From Candidatus Omnitrophota bacterium (lineage in GTDB: Bacteria > Omnitrophota > Gorgyraeia > JACOVV01), in assembly GCA_016177145.1 (NCBI GenBank), contig JACOVV010000179.1:1-6626 (forward strand): 6,626 bases of DNA. Reading direction: 5' to 3'. The stretch's first letter is position 1, and every line of letters starts with the position of its first letter. Positions 1 to 6,268 of the stretch are shown here, piece by piece. The notes below the pieces were generated by a model. The model ran no database searches. It saw nothing but the letters and a program-made list of their open reading frames with translations, and had not been told where the DNA came from. Made by a program: the position numbers and the translations under genes.

Positions 1-337
1 CTATAATACACAGCACCTGCCCTTCTTCGATCGGATTTCCCTCTTCGACGAAAGGAGCCGCGTCAGGCGACGGCGTCAGATAAAAGGTCCCGACCATCGG
101 AGCCTTCACGGTCACGGCATTCGCGGGCAATGGTGGAGTTGTTTCTTTTCCTTCGCCAAGAGACGATTGGCCCGGCGAACCAGAAACCAGTGTTTGGATT
201 TCACTCAATTGAGGAATGATTTTGCCGTGCCCCTTCTTCACGAGACGAACCTTGAATCCCTCCCGTTCTATCTCCAATTCAACCAAATCATGCTCGTTCA
301 TGACTTGGATCAGGTCTTTGATCTCTTTAAGACTCAT
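1..337 (-). CDS. accB: Acetyl-CoA carboxylase biotin carboxyl carrier protein (BCCP), 5' part only
   Basis: BCCP carries the biotin that is carboxylated by AccC and then donates CO2 to acetyl-CoA, the first step of fatty acid synthesis in the cytoplasm. The visible 112 residues begin MSLKEIKDLIQVMNEHDLVE, the usual N-terminal helix of BCCP. A poor-complexity Ser/Gly/Pro linker follows (about residues 40-75), then the start of the biotinyl domain with APMVGTFY at residues 79-86 and the strand ending GQVLCII at 106-112. The biotinylated lysine in the family motif AMKLMN would fall a few residues beyond the window edge, so it cannot be checked. The ATG is preceded by GGGGAG with a 5-base spacer. 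The gene starts 15 bases after the efp stop and is probably co-transcribed with it; accC is the expected next gene, outside the window. Family assignment is firm; completeness is unknown. Confidence 0.94.
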   Translation of the reverse strand, partial: MSLKEIKDLIQVMNEHDLVELEIEREGFKVRLVKKGHGKIIPQLSEIQTLVSGSPGQSSLGEGKETTPPLPANAVTVKAPMVGTFYLTPSPDAAPFVEEGNPIEEGQVLCII

Positions 338-352
338 GTGATCTCCCCATGA

Positions 353-916
353 TTATGACGACACCCGTTCTATGTAACTTCCTGTCCGGGTATCGATCTT
401 GATTTTATCGCCGGATTGAACAAAGAGAGGAACTTGAACTGTCCCTCCCGTTTCCAGCACAGCCGGTTTGTTCCCCGCTTTTGCCGTATCACCTTTCAGA
501 CCGGGGTCTGTTTCTGTGATCACCAGATTCACCGTGATGGGAAGAGCCACTGTCAGCAGGCGATGTTCATGATAAACCGCGGTAATTTCCATGTTTTCTT
601 TCAGGAAATTGATCCCATCGCCGACGATGGATCTAGGAATCGTCTGCTGTTCATAAGTTTCCACATCCATAAAGTGCAGGGTCGTGTCATCCGCGTAAAG
701 ATATTGAAGTGTTTTTTCCTCAATGTAAATATCTTCCAACTTATCGCTCGCCCGGAAGGTCCGGTCAAGGACACTGCCTGTTTCCAAGTTCTTTAATCGA
801 GTTCGGACGAAGGCCGCCCCTTTTCCCGGTTTGACATGGTCGCAGCCAATGACCGTGAACAATTTGTTTTCCAATCGTATGACAAGCCCGGATTTCAGTT
901 CATTAATACCCACCAT
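353..916 (-). CDS. efp: Translation elongation factor P (EF-P)
   Basis: EF-P binds between the P and E sites of the ribosome and relieves stalling at consecutive prolines. The 187-residue product has the normal family length and three beta-barrel domains: a KOW-like domain I (about 1-65), an OB-fold domain II (about 67-127) and domain III (about 130-185). The domain I loop reads VKPGKGAAFVR, residues 28-38. Lys32 aligns with the Lys34 of E. coli EF-P that receives beta-lysine, so a lysine-type tip is seen rather than the rhamnosylated arginine type; whether and how it is modified cannot be told, as no epmA or epmB lies in the window. Domain III ends with the usual GDKIKIDTRTGSYIERV signature. 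AGAGGAG stands 10 bases before the ATG. The gene begins 18 bases after the aroQ stop and ends 15 bases before accB, a common cluster. Confidence 0.97.
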   Translation of the reverse strand: MVGINELKSGLVIRLENKLFTVIGCDHVKPGKGAAFVRTRLKNLETGSVLDRTFRASDKLEDIYIEEKTLQYLYADDTTLHFMDVETYEQQTIPRSIVGDGINFLKENMEITAVYHEHRLLTVALPITVNLVITETDPGLKGDTAKAGNKPAVLETGGTVQVPLFVQSGDKIKIDTRTGSYIERVSS

Positions 917-934
917 TCCGCTGATTCTCCTCTC

Positions 935-1375
935 TTATTTTTTCTTCTTTCCCAATTCAATGGCCGCCAGGAACCCCAGCAAATAACTCTGGACGCCAAA
1001 ACCCGAGATCTGCCCTTTAACCACGGGAGCGATCAGAGATTGACGCCTGAAATCCTCACGGGCGTAAATGTTGGACAGATGCACCTCCACGGCGGGAATC
1101 CCCACCGCGGAAATGGCGTCCCGGATGGCAACGCTGGTGTGTGTGTATGCCGCGGGGTTGATTACGACCGCTTGATATTCTCCACGGATCCGGCCAATTT
1201 TATCCACGATTTCTCCCTCGTGATTCGATTGAAAAAAATCCACCGTTACTTTGTTTTCAGCGGCCAGTTTCTCCAGCGCCCGATTAATCCGCTGAATCGT
1301 CACTTTGCCGTAGATATCCGGCTCCCTTTTCCCCAGTAGGTTTAAATTAGGTCCGTGTAATACTAAAATTTTCAT
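935..1375 (-). CDS. aroQ: 3-dehydroquinate dehydratase, type II
   Basis: This cytoplasmic enzyme converts 3-dehydroquinate to 3-dehydroshikimate, step three of the shikimate route to aromatic amino acids, folates and quinones. The 146-residue product has the small flavodoxin-like fold length typical of type II (dodecameric) enzymes. Visible signatures are HGPNLNLLGKREPDIYG (7-23, with the mobile-loop Arg17 and catalytic Tyr22), FQSNHEGE (48-55), INPAAYTHTSVAIRDA (72-87), EVHLSN (97-102, with the active-site His99) and the arginine region FRRQS (109-113). The start at 1375 was chosen because the family begins MKILVLHGPNLN and AGGA lies 6 bases upstream. An in-frame ATG at 1411 would add 12 unconserved residues and overlap the preceding gene. 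The gene starts 13 bases after the Trm112-like stop; the protein ends in a short lysine run. Confidence 0.97.
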   Translation of the reverse strand: MKILVLHGPNLNLLGKREPDIYGKVTIQRINRALEKLAAENKVTVDFFQSNHEGEIVDKIGRIRGEYQAVVINPAAYTHTSVAIRDAISAVGIPAVEVHLSNIYAREDFRRQSLIAPVVKGQISGFGVQSYLLGFLAAIELGKKKK

Positions 1376-1388
1376 GGTTTTTCCTAAG

Positions 1389-1547
1389 CTACAGATTCTC
1401 CGCTTCGTCAATCATCATGACCGGAATCCCGTTGCGAATGGGGTAGCGTTTTCGGCAGCGGGAACACACCAGACTATTCTCTTCCAACTGCACTGGTTCT
1501 TTGCACATCGGACAAGCCAAAATTTCCAGTAATTCCTTTGTGATCAT
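1389..1547 (-). CDS. Trm112/YcaR-family zinc-ribbon protein
   Basis: A 52-residue protein of the Trm112 (UPF0434, YcaR-like) family. It opens MITKELLEILACPMC, the usual short helix, and has two CxxC pairs at Cys12/Cys15 and Cys28/Cys31 that should bind one zinc, followed by the family ending YPIRNGIPVMM (35-45). Eukaryotic and archaeal Trm112 activate methyltransferases acting on tRNA, rRNA and release factors; the role of the short bacterial forms is poorly defined, so no partner is claimed here. GGAGG sits 6 bases before the ATG at 1547, which decides that start over the ATG at 1598, whose extra 17 residues would lie inside the upstream gene. Its first 74 bases overlap the annotated 3' end of the UPF0104 gene in another frame, which is odd (see finding). 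aroQ follows after 13 bases. Confidence 0.88.
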   Translation of the reverse strand: MITKELLEILACPMCKEPVQLEENSLVCSRCRKRYPIRNGIPVMMIDEAENL

Positions 1548-2511
1548 CTGAGCCTCCGTCGTTTTTCCATAAAAGCAGGATGTAGCAAGTCCCTCCAACC
1601 AATAAACTCAATGAAATAAGAATTCCCGTAGACAGAATCGCGAGTGAAAAAGCCTTTTCAACTCCCATGGTTTCTCCCAAGAGGTAGACCAAAGCCCCCT
1701 CCCGGACGCCTAAACCGTTAATGGACGGAATGAGGGTCGCCATATGGATTAATGGCAGAATCAGCACCAAATGGAACACAGGCAACGCCACCCCCAGCCC
1801 TTTTGACAGCAGATGAACGACTCCCGCGAATGCGAATTGCGCCAAAAAGGAAAACACCATCGCTTTTAACAAGAGGGGCTTTTGTTTTCGATATTGATCA
1901 ACCGTTTCCAGTAATTGAGTTGCCAACGGTTTTATTTTTTGCAACGGAATCGCCGTCAATTTTTCTGATAACAGCTTGTACCCGGACGGAACCAAGAAAA
2001 ACACCGTCACGGATGCCATCACAGCCAAAAGAAGATAACTCGCGTTTAAAATGTTCTCAGGAATTTTGATGACCGGATAATAGCTTAGAACGACGCCCGC
2101 TAGAGACGCCACTAAAACCAGCATTGCTAAACCGATCATGCGATCCATCAAGACGGTCACAGCGACCCCCATTTTCCGCTGGGTCTGTTTGGCCGCCAAA
2201 TATCCTTTCATGACATCCCCTCCGGCTCCGGTAGGGAGGAAGTTATTAAAAAAAGCTCCGATAAAAGTCAGCCGGAGGCATTCCCGTTTTGTTAGCTGAA
2301 TTTTTTGCCCCTGAAAAATGCAGTGCAGCCGCAAACTCATTAACGCGTTGACGCAGAAATAGAGCGCCACGGCTTCCAGCAGGGTTGTTCTTGGCATGCC
2401 CCTGACCGAACCAATGATTCCTGCGCTCTCATGGCGGAGAGCGTAGAACAAGCCGGCGATCACCGTCCCGCTGATTCCTGCCCGGATTAAAAATGACGTT
2501 GTTTTATTCAT
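1474..2511 (-). CDS. UPF0104 / lysylphosphatidylglycerol-synthase-TM family membrane protein
   Basis: A polytopic inner-membrane protein of the family that includes the membrane domain of MprF and is often called flippase-like. The fold has many hydrophobic helices, for example near residues 7-25, 45-62, 118-143, 157-176, 215-235, 245-262 and 287-315. Family motifs are clear: NNFLPTGAGGDVMKGYLAAK (89-108), VLMDRMIGL (120-128) and PSINGLGVREGALVYL (262-277). No cytoplasmic aminoacyl-transfer domain is present, so it is not a full MprF; lipid or isoprenoid-linked glycolipid handling is a family-level guess. The start lies 4 bases after the patatin stop without a visible Shine-Dalgarno sequence, which suggests coupled reinitiation. 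After LLLWKN (312-317) the reading frame runs for about 28 hydrophilic residues antisense to nothing known and out of frame across trm112, so the true C-terminus is probably near 1544 and a one-base change is suspected. Confidence 0.87.
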   Translation of the reverse strand: MNKTTSFLIRAGISGTVIAGLFYALRHESAGIIGSVRGMPRTTLLEAVALYFCVNALMSLRLHCIFQGQKIQLTKRECLRLTFIGAFFNNFLPTGAGGDVMKGYLAAKQTQRKMGVAVTVLMDRMIGLAMLVLVASLAGVVLSYYPVIKIPENILNASYLLLAVMASVTVFFLVPSGYKLLSEKLTAIPLQKIKPLATQLLETVDQYRKQKPLLLKAMVFSFLAQFAFAGVVHLLSKGLGVALPVFHLVLILPLIHMATLIPSINGLGVREGALVYLLGETMGVEKAFSLAILSTGILISLSLLVGGTCYILLLWKNDGGSDDHKGITGNFGLSDVQRTSAVGRE

Positions 2512-2515
2512 TTCA

Positions 2516-3316
2516 TTATCTGAGAAAAGAGTGGAATTTAAGTTTTCTTTTTAATTCGGCCATCGCTTCCTCCGTTGCTTTAACTCCCGCGTCCATGGCT
2601 TCTTTTCCGCGGTGGAACGAAGCTTGGTCAATGTCTTTTAAATCAGGCCGGATCACAACGTCCGCCGTCATGCTCTGATAATAGTTCAATTCCTGTCCTT
2701 TAATCTGGAACGCCTGCACCAGTATTTGGAACACGTTTTGGATCTTGCCTGTCCGGACACAGAAACCGACGTCACAGGCAATGACAAAAGTAGCTCCCAA
2801 CCGCCTGGCCACGCCCACCGGAACGGTGTGTTTGATTCCGCCATCCAGAAGCAGTTTGTCTCCGATGCGAACAGGCGCGAAAATCCCCGGCAAAGAACAA
2901 CTGGCTAAAATAACCTTGCTGAGAGGTCCCGAGGTAAAAACCACTTCTTCTCCTCGTTCGATGTCGGTCGTGACGACTGCAAGAGGTATTTTAAGATCTT
3001 CAAACTTCTTATCTTCGATTTCTTCCCGGATAATCTGCTCAAGACCCCTGCCGTCGCTCAATCCGAATTTGGAAATTCGTAATTTGACAATATCACGCCA
3101 ATCCGTCCGGAGCGCCCTTTTTTCCGCTTTTGCCAGCGGAATTCCTAAAGCGTAAATAGCCCCTAAAAGAGATCCTATGCTGGCGCCGACAACAAGGTCG
3201 CACGTGATTCCCTCACGTTCAAGAACTTGCAAACATCCTAAATGCGCCAAGCCTCGAGCGGATCCTCCCCCCAGAACTAACGCTACCTTAGGCCTTTCCC
3301 GAGTAAAGAGCTTCAT
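2516..3316 (-). CDS. Patatin-like phospholipase, RssA-type
   Basis: A 266-residue patatin-family serine acyl hydrolase, close in length and layout to bacterial RssA/YlbK-type proteins. The oxyanion-hole loop GGGSARG is at 16-22, the nucleophile elbow GASIG at 44-48 (Ser46), and the second half of the Ser-Asp dyad is DGG at 158-160 (Asp158). All catalytic elements are therefore present. The expected activity is release of fatty acids from phospholipids or related esters; the true substrate is unknown. There is no signal peptide or membrane segment, so it should act in the cytoplasm or at the inner face of the membrane. The ATG at 3316 directly precedes the conserved start (KVALVLGGG). No good Shine-Dalgarno sequence is seen, and a strong promoter lies only about 12 bases upstream. 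Being followed at 4 bases by a membrane protein possibly linked to lipids suggests a shared envelope role, which is inference. Confidence 0.93.
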   Translation of the reverse strand: MKLFTRERPKVALVLGGGSARGLAHLGCLQVLEREGITCDLVVGASIGSLLGAIYALGIPLAKAEKRALRTDWRDIVKLRISKFGLSDGRGLEQIIREEIEDKKFEDLKIPLAVVTTDIERGEEVVFTSGPLSKVILASCSLPGIFAPVRIGDKLLLDGGIKHTVPVGVARRLGATFVIACDVGFCVRTGKIQNVFQILVQAFQIKGQELNYYQSMTADVVIRPDLKDIDQASFHRGKEAMDAGVKATEEAMAELKRKLKFHSFLR

Positions 3317-3334
3317 TATTGCTGCCGTAACTCG

Positions 3335-3363
3335 ATGATATCATTTACCTTGTCTTCTGTCAA
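3335..3363 (-). promoter_or_regulatory. Predicted sigma70-type promoter for the patatin-to-accB unit
   Basis: Read on the minus strand, TTGACA (3363-3358) is followed after exactly 17 bases by TATCAT (3340-3335), a perfect -35 box and a five-of-six -10 box. It lies in the 63-base gap between the M16 stop and the patatin start. With a 6-base discriminator, transcription would begin near 3328 and leave a leader of only about 12 bases before the ATG at 3316. The rest of the gap holds no obvious hairpin terminator for the M16 gene. Prediction from sequence only. Confidence 0.68.
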
Positions 3364-3379
3364 TCGAGGATTTTCCGGT

Positions 3380-6001
3380 CTATTGTTTTGACACAATGAC
3401 TCTAGCGGACTTTTGGGAATCAAAATAGGTTTGCGCGGTCCGTTGGAGGTCTTCGGGAGAGATCCGGCGAATCTTTGATTCGTATTCATCCACCCATTGG
3501 TACCCTAATCCAAAACATTCGTCCAACGCTGTCTTGAAAGCAAGGGAAGAAAAACTCTGCAGGTCGATTCGGTTGTTGCCAATCAGTTCTTGTTTAGCCC
3601 GTTCAAGCGATTCCGCATCCACAGGATAGTCTCTTAACCTTGAAATTTGCTGTTCCAGTAAATCTTTGACCCTCTCCACCGCCTCAGGCGCCGTAGCGAC
3701 GTAAAAAACAAAGTACCCGGCTTCCAATCCTGAGACCCCGTAAGCCCCCACGCTATAGGCCAACCCTTCTTTTTGGCGGATAGCGTCATAGAGAGTACCG
3801 CTCCCTCCGGAAAGGATCGCGGTCAGGACTTCAAAAAGGGGGCGTTCTTCCGACAGCAAACCGACGGTGCGAAATCCCATCAAGACCATCGCCTGATCCT
3901 TGACCGTGTTCCGATCGACTCTTTTCTGTTGTGTGATTGGTTCTTCAGTGAAAACCGGCAAAACGATTTTTTCGTTCTGTCCCTTCCAAGATTCAAAGTG
4001 ACGATCTAAAGAAGCAACAACTTGTTTTTCATCAATATCTCCCACGACTGAAAAAGTCAGGTTATTGGGGATACAGAAATGATGATAGTAGTCCATTAAA
4101 TCTTTGCGGGTTATTTTTTCGACCGTTTCAGGAGTCCCTAATAAAGTAAAGCGCAAGGGGTAGGTTTGGAACAGTGTCTCTTTCAGCAGATTTGCCGCAT
4201 TCTGAAACGGGTCCTCTTCCTGGCTCTTGATGCCCGCGTGAATCAGTTGACGAACCCGTTTTGTTTCCCTGTCATCAAAAACAGAATGCTGTATCAAGTC
4301 AGCGGTTAAAGAAAGCCCCTCCACCATATCTTCTTTCATTAACTGCAAGGTAAAACCGAAACTGTTATGTCCGCTAAACGGAATTAGACTCCCTCCGCGC
4401 GCCTCCACCCAGTTTGAGATTTGTTCTGCGTCTCTTTTAGAAGTCCCTTTAACCATCAATTGAGCGACGAAGTTTGAGAGACCCGCTTTCTCCGGTTGTT
4501 CTGAGCAAACGCCTCCTTTAAAAGCGGCCGCGATGGAAACCATGGGGACTCTGGTATCCCGCTTCATGAGCAGAGTGCTTCCTTGAGGGAGTTTCACTTT
4601 TTTCATCCCTCCCGTGAGCAAAGCGGCTTTCCGCTCTTGCAAGGCCTTTGGAGCGTTCTTAGCCGATCCCTCGGTGTCAGGAACCAATCCCACATAGGTC
4701 AGTTTTTCCCTGGAAAAATATTTTTCAAGAACCCTGCGCAGATCTTCAGGGGTAACTTGTTGAATACCGGCAACGTAGTGCTCGGAGAAATTGGGGTCGC
4801 TTGTCAGCAGTTCATTGCTGATCAAATCGGCAACTACCCCCTGGACGGTCTGGCGATTGGCCAGATAATCGGTGATCACGGAACGCTTCGCTTTTTCTAG
4901 GTCCTCCGGACTAAAACCAACCTGGAGCAAACGTGATAATTCCGTCTGGATCACGGCCACCGTTTCATCGGTTTTGTCCGGGTCCAAAACACAGATGATG
5001 GCGAAAAGACCGGGGTCCCGAGGCGTATAACTCCAGCAGGAGACGTCATGCACTAATTCTTTTTCACGGTGAAGAAGCCGGTGCAGGTAAGAGCTCTCGC
5101 CTCCCCCCAGCAAAATAGCCAAGACATCCAGCGGATAAAGATCGGCATCTCCTAAACTGACCGTGTGGTACAACAACTGCAGATGGGCCAATTCCACCTT
5201 TTCGGATTCGATCACGTTTTTACGGGAGCTCATCTGAAGCGGTTCCTGAGGGATTTGGACCTCTTTGAGTGAAGACCGTTTCATCCCGCCGAATTTTTCG
5301 TAGACCTCCTTCGCCGCTTCAGATAAATCAAAATCCCCCGCCAGAGCCAGGACTAAATTATTAGGAACGTATTTCTGCCGGTAATAGCGCATAACATCTT
5401 CCCGCGTCAGTGAGCGGAACAGAGATTCATAACCGATGATGGGATGACGGTAGGGATGCACCGTGTAAGCTCTCCCCCAGGCAAGGAGATGAAGAAACCG
5501 GTCCGGATCATCCCGGTTCATCGCCAGTTCCTTGAGAATCACTTCCCGTTCTTTTTCTAATTCTTCCGCGTCAAAGGCCGCGTTTTGCAGAACATCGGAA
5601 AGAAGTTCAAGGACATCTTGCAGGTATTCGGAAGGGACAACAATGCGGTAGCCGGTATATTCGTAAGAAGTAAACGCCTCATAAGTGCCGCCATACCGCT
5701 GGATTTCTTTTTCAACATCTCCCACTTTCCTCTTTTGAGTCCCTTTAAAAAGCATATGCTCCACGAAGTGGGAGATGCCGGACCCTATCCAATCTTCTTC
5801 AGAGATTGAGCCGGTGCGGACGGCGGCTTCAACAGCGATTAATCCGTGACCGGTATCGGGTTTTAACAGCGCCACCAACCCGTTATCAAGTGAGTATCGT
5901 TGAATGGATGGATTATTCAATGACGGAATTTCTGTGTAGGAATGCGAATTGCTCTGGCAACCCAACGCTGTCAGTATGAGTAACGCTAGCCACCATGCCA
6001 A
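3380..6001 (-). CDS. Two-domain M16 family zinc metallopeptidase, predicted lipoprotein
   Basis: An 873-residue pitrilysin/insulinase-family protein made of two M16 halves in one chain. The first half carries the inverted zinc motif HFVEH: His78 and His82 bind zinc and Glu81 is the catalytic base. The third ligand is Glu158, 76 residues on as in mitochondrial processing peptidase. The second half (from about 468) keeps the fold, but the matching segment reads SNFVAQ (509-514), so it is non-catalytic. It retains RQKEGLAY (742-749), the Arg/Tyr substrate-tail motif typical of the partner half. The N-terminus is a short hydrophobic stretch ending ALGC (Cys15), compatible with a lipoprotein signal, though without basic residues. 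The start is TTG: an in-frame stop lies 9 bases upstream and no ATG or GTG is near. It begins 6 bases after rpsU. An envelope peptide-degrading role is likely; the substrate is unknown. Confidence 0.95.
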   Translation of the reverse strand: MAWWLALLILTALGCQSNSHSYTEIPSLNNPSIQRYSLDNGLVALLKPDTGHGLIAVEAAVRTGSISEEDWIGSGISHFVEHMLFKGTQKRKVGDVEKEIQRYGGTYEAFTSYEYTGYRIVVPSEYLQDVLELLSDVLQNAAFDAEELEKEREVILKELAMNRDDPDRFLHLLAWGRAYTVHPYRHPIIGYESLFRSLTREDVMRYYRQKYVPNNLVLALAGDFDLSEAAKEVYEKFGGMKRSSLKEVQIPQEPLQMSSRKNVIESEKVELAHLQLLYHTVSLGDADLYPLDVLAILLGGGESSYLHRLLHREKELVHDVSCWSYTPRDPGLFAIICVLDPDKTDETVAVIQTELSRLLQVGFSPEDLEKAKRSVITDYLANRQTVQGVVADLISNELLTSDPNFSEHYVAGIQQVTPEDLRRVLEKYFSREKLTYVGLVPDTEGSAKNAPKALQERKAALLTGGMKKVKLPQGSTLLMKRDTRVPMVSIAAAFKGGVCSEQPEKAGLSNFVAQLMVKGTSKRDAEQISNWVEARGGSLIPFSGHNSFGFTLQLMKEDMVEGLSLTADLIQHSVFDDRETKRVRQLIHAGIKSQEEDPFQNAANLLKETLFQTYPLRFTLLGTPETVEKITRKDLMDYYHHFCIPNNLTFSVVGDIDEKQVVASLDRHFESWKGQNEKIVLPVFTEEPITQQKRVDRNTVKDQAMVLMGFRTVGLLSEERPLFEVLTAILSGGSGTLYDAIRQKEGLAYSVGAYGVSGLEAGYFVFYVATAPEAVERVKDLLEQQISRLRDYPVDAESLERAKQELIGNNRIDLQSFSSLAFKTALDECFGLGYQWVDEYESKIRRISPEDLQRTAQTYFDSQKSARVIVSKQ

Positions 6002-6007
6002 CTGATT

Positions 6008-6181
6008 TTAATGCCTCCCCCTTGCTGCTTCTCTTTCTTTCTTTCTTCTGCGCTCACTCGGTTTTTCATAGTGGCGACGGGCTTTCAATACCTTCATGAC
6101 GCCTTCCCGTTCAATCTTTTTCTTAAACCGCCTAAGGGCTTTTTCCAGTGATTCACCTGCTTTAATATCGACTCGCGGCAT
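6008..6181 (-). CDS. rpsU: 30S ribosomal protein S21
   Basis: A 57-residue protein that begins MPRVDIKAGESLEKALRRFK and continues with the helix KKIEREGVMKVLKARRHYEK, the hallmark of S21. The C-terminus is strongly basic (ERRRKKERE, 43-51, then AARGRH). S21 sits on the platform of the small subunit close to the 3' end of 16S rRNA and helps initiation on mRNA with Shine-Dalgarno sequences. The length matches the short S21 type found outside the Enterobacteria, whose form is about 71 residues. The ATG at 6181 is preceded by AAGGGGTGA with a 10-base spacer and by a consensus promoter. The M16 gene starts 6 bases after the TAA. S21 beside an M16 peptidase has no known functional meaning; shared transcription is inferred from spacing. 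Confidence 0.96.
   Translation of the reverse strand: MPRVDIKAGESLEKALRRFKKKIEREGVMKVLKARRHYEKPSERRRKKEREAARGRH
6014..6021 (-). promoter_or_regulatory. Ribosome binding site of the M16 gene, inside rpsU
   Basis: GGGGGAGG on the minus strand forms part of the last codons of rpsU and is the only strong Shine-Dalgarno match before the M16 reading frame. It stands 12 bases before the TTG at 6001, somewhat longer than ideal. It supports the TTG as the start and suggests that translation of the M16 gene is coupled to that of rpsU. Confidence 0.6.
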
Positions 6182-6191
6182 CTGTGCGACT

Positions 6192-6200
6192 TCACCCCTT
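6192..6200 (-). promoter_or_regulatory. Ribosome binding site of rpsU
   Basis: AAGGGGTGA is nearly the full complement of the 16S rRNA 3' tail, missing one base of AAGGAGGTGA. It ends 10 bases before the rpsU ATG. It fixes the start of this very short gene. Confidence 0.7.
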
Positions 6201-6220
6201 CCTTATAAAATATGCAATTC

Positions 6221-6248
6221 ATTATAGTCATTCCGCATCCTGTGTCAA
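6221..6248 (-). promoter_or_regulatory. Consensus sigma70-type promoter of rpsU
   Basis: On the minus strand a perfect TTGACA (6248-6243) and a perfect TATAAT (6226-6221) are separated by 16 bases. Transcription should start near 6213-6214, giving a leader of about 32 bases that carries the rpsU ribosome binding site. It lies in the 87-base gap after the TonB-like gene, which shows no convincing terminator of its own. A strong constitutive promoter is what one expects for a ribosomal protein gene. Confidence 0.78.
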
Positions 6249-6268
6249 CAGTTAAAAACCAGGGCGCC

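Noticed and set aside
167..352. A 61-codon plus-strand frame opposite accB
   Set aside because: It mirrors the N-terminal half of accB, which is supported by family motifs and a ribosome binding site.
416..1339. Two long plus-strand frames (416-796 and 836-1339) opposite efp and aroQ
   Set aside because: They lie antisense to two strongly conserved genes, and their products look random (rich in Phe, His, Arg and Cys) with no domain pattern.
1376..1411. Upstream ATG at 1411 as the aroQ start
   Set aside because: It adds 12 residues not seen in the family and overlaps trm112, whereas the ATG at 1375 has a well-placed AGGA and the family N-terminus.
2745..3155. A 136-codon plus-strand frame opposite the patatin gene
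   Set aside because: It is antisense to catalytic parts of a complete patatin and shows no family features or credible start site.
6024..6050. Tetranucleotide-like run (GAAA repeats on the minus strand) as a phase-variable tract
   Set aside because: It encodes the Lys/Arg/Glu tail normal for S21. About three copies are too few to argue for slippage control, and the gene is a housekeeping one.
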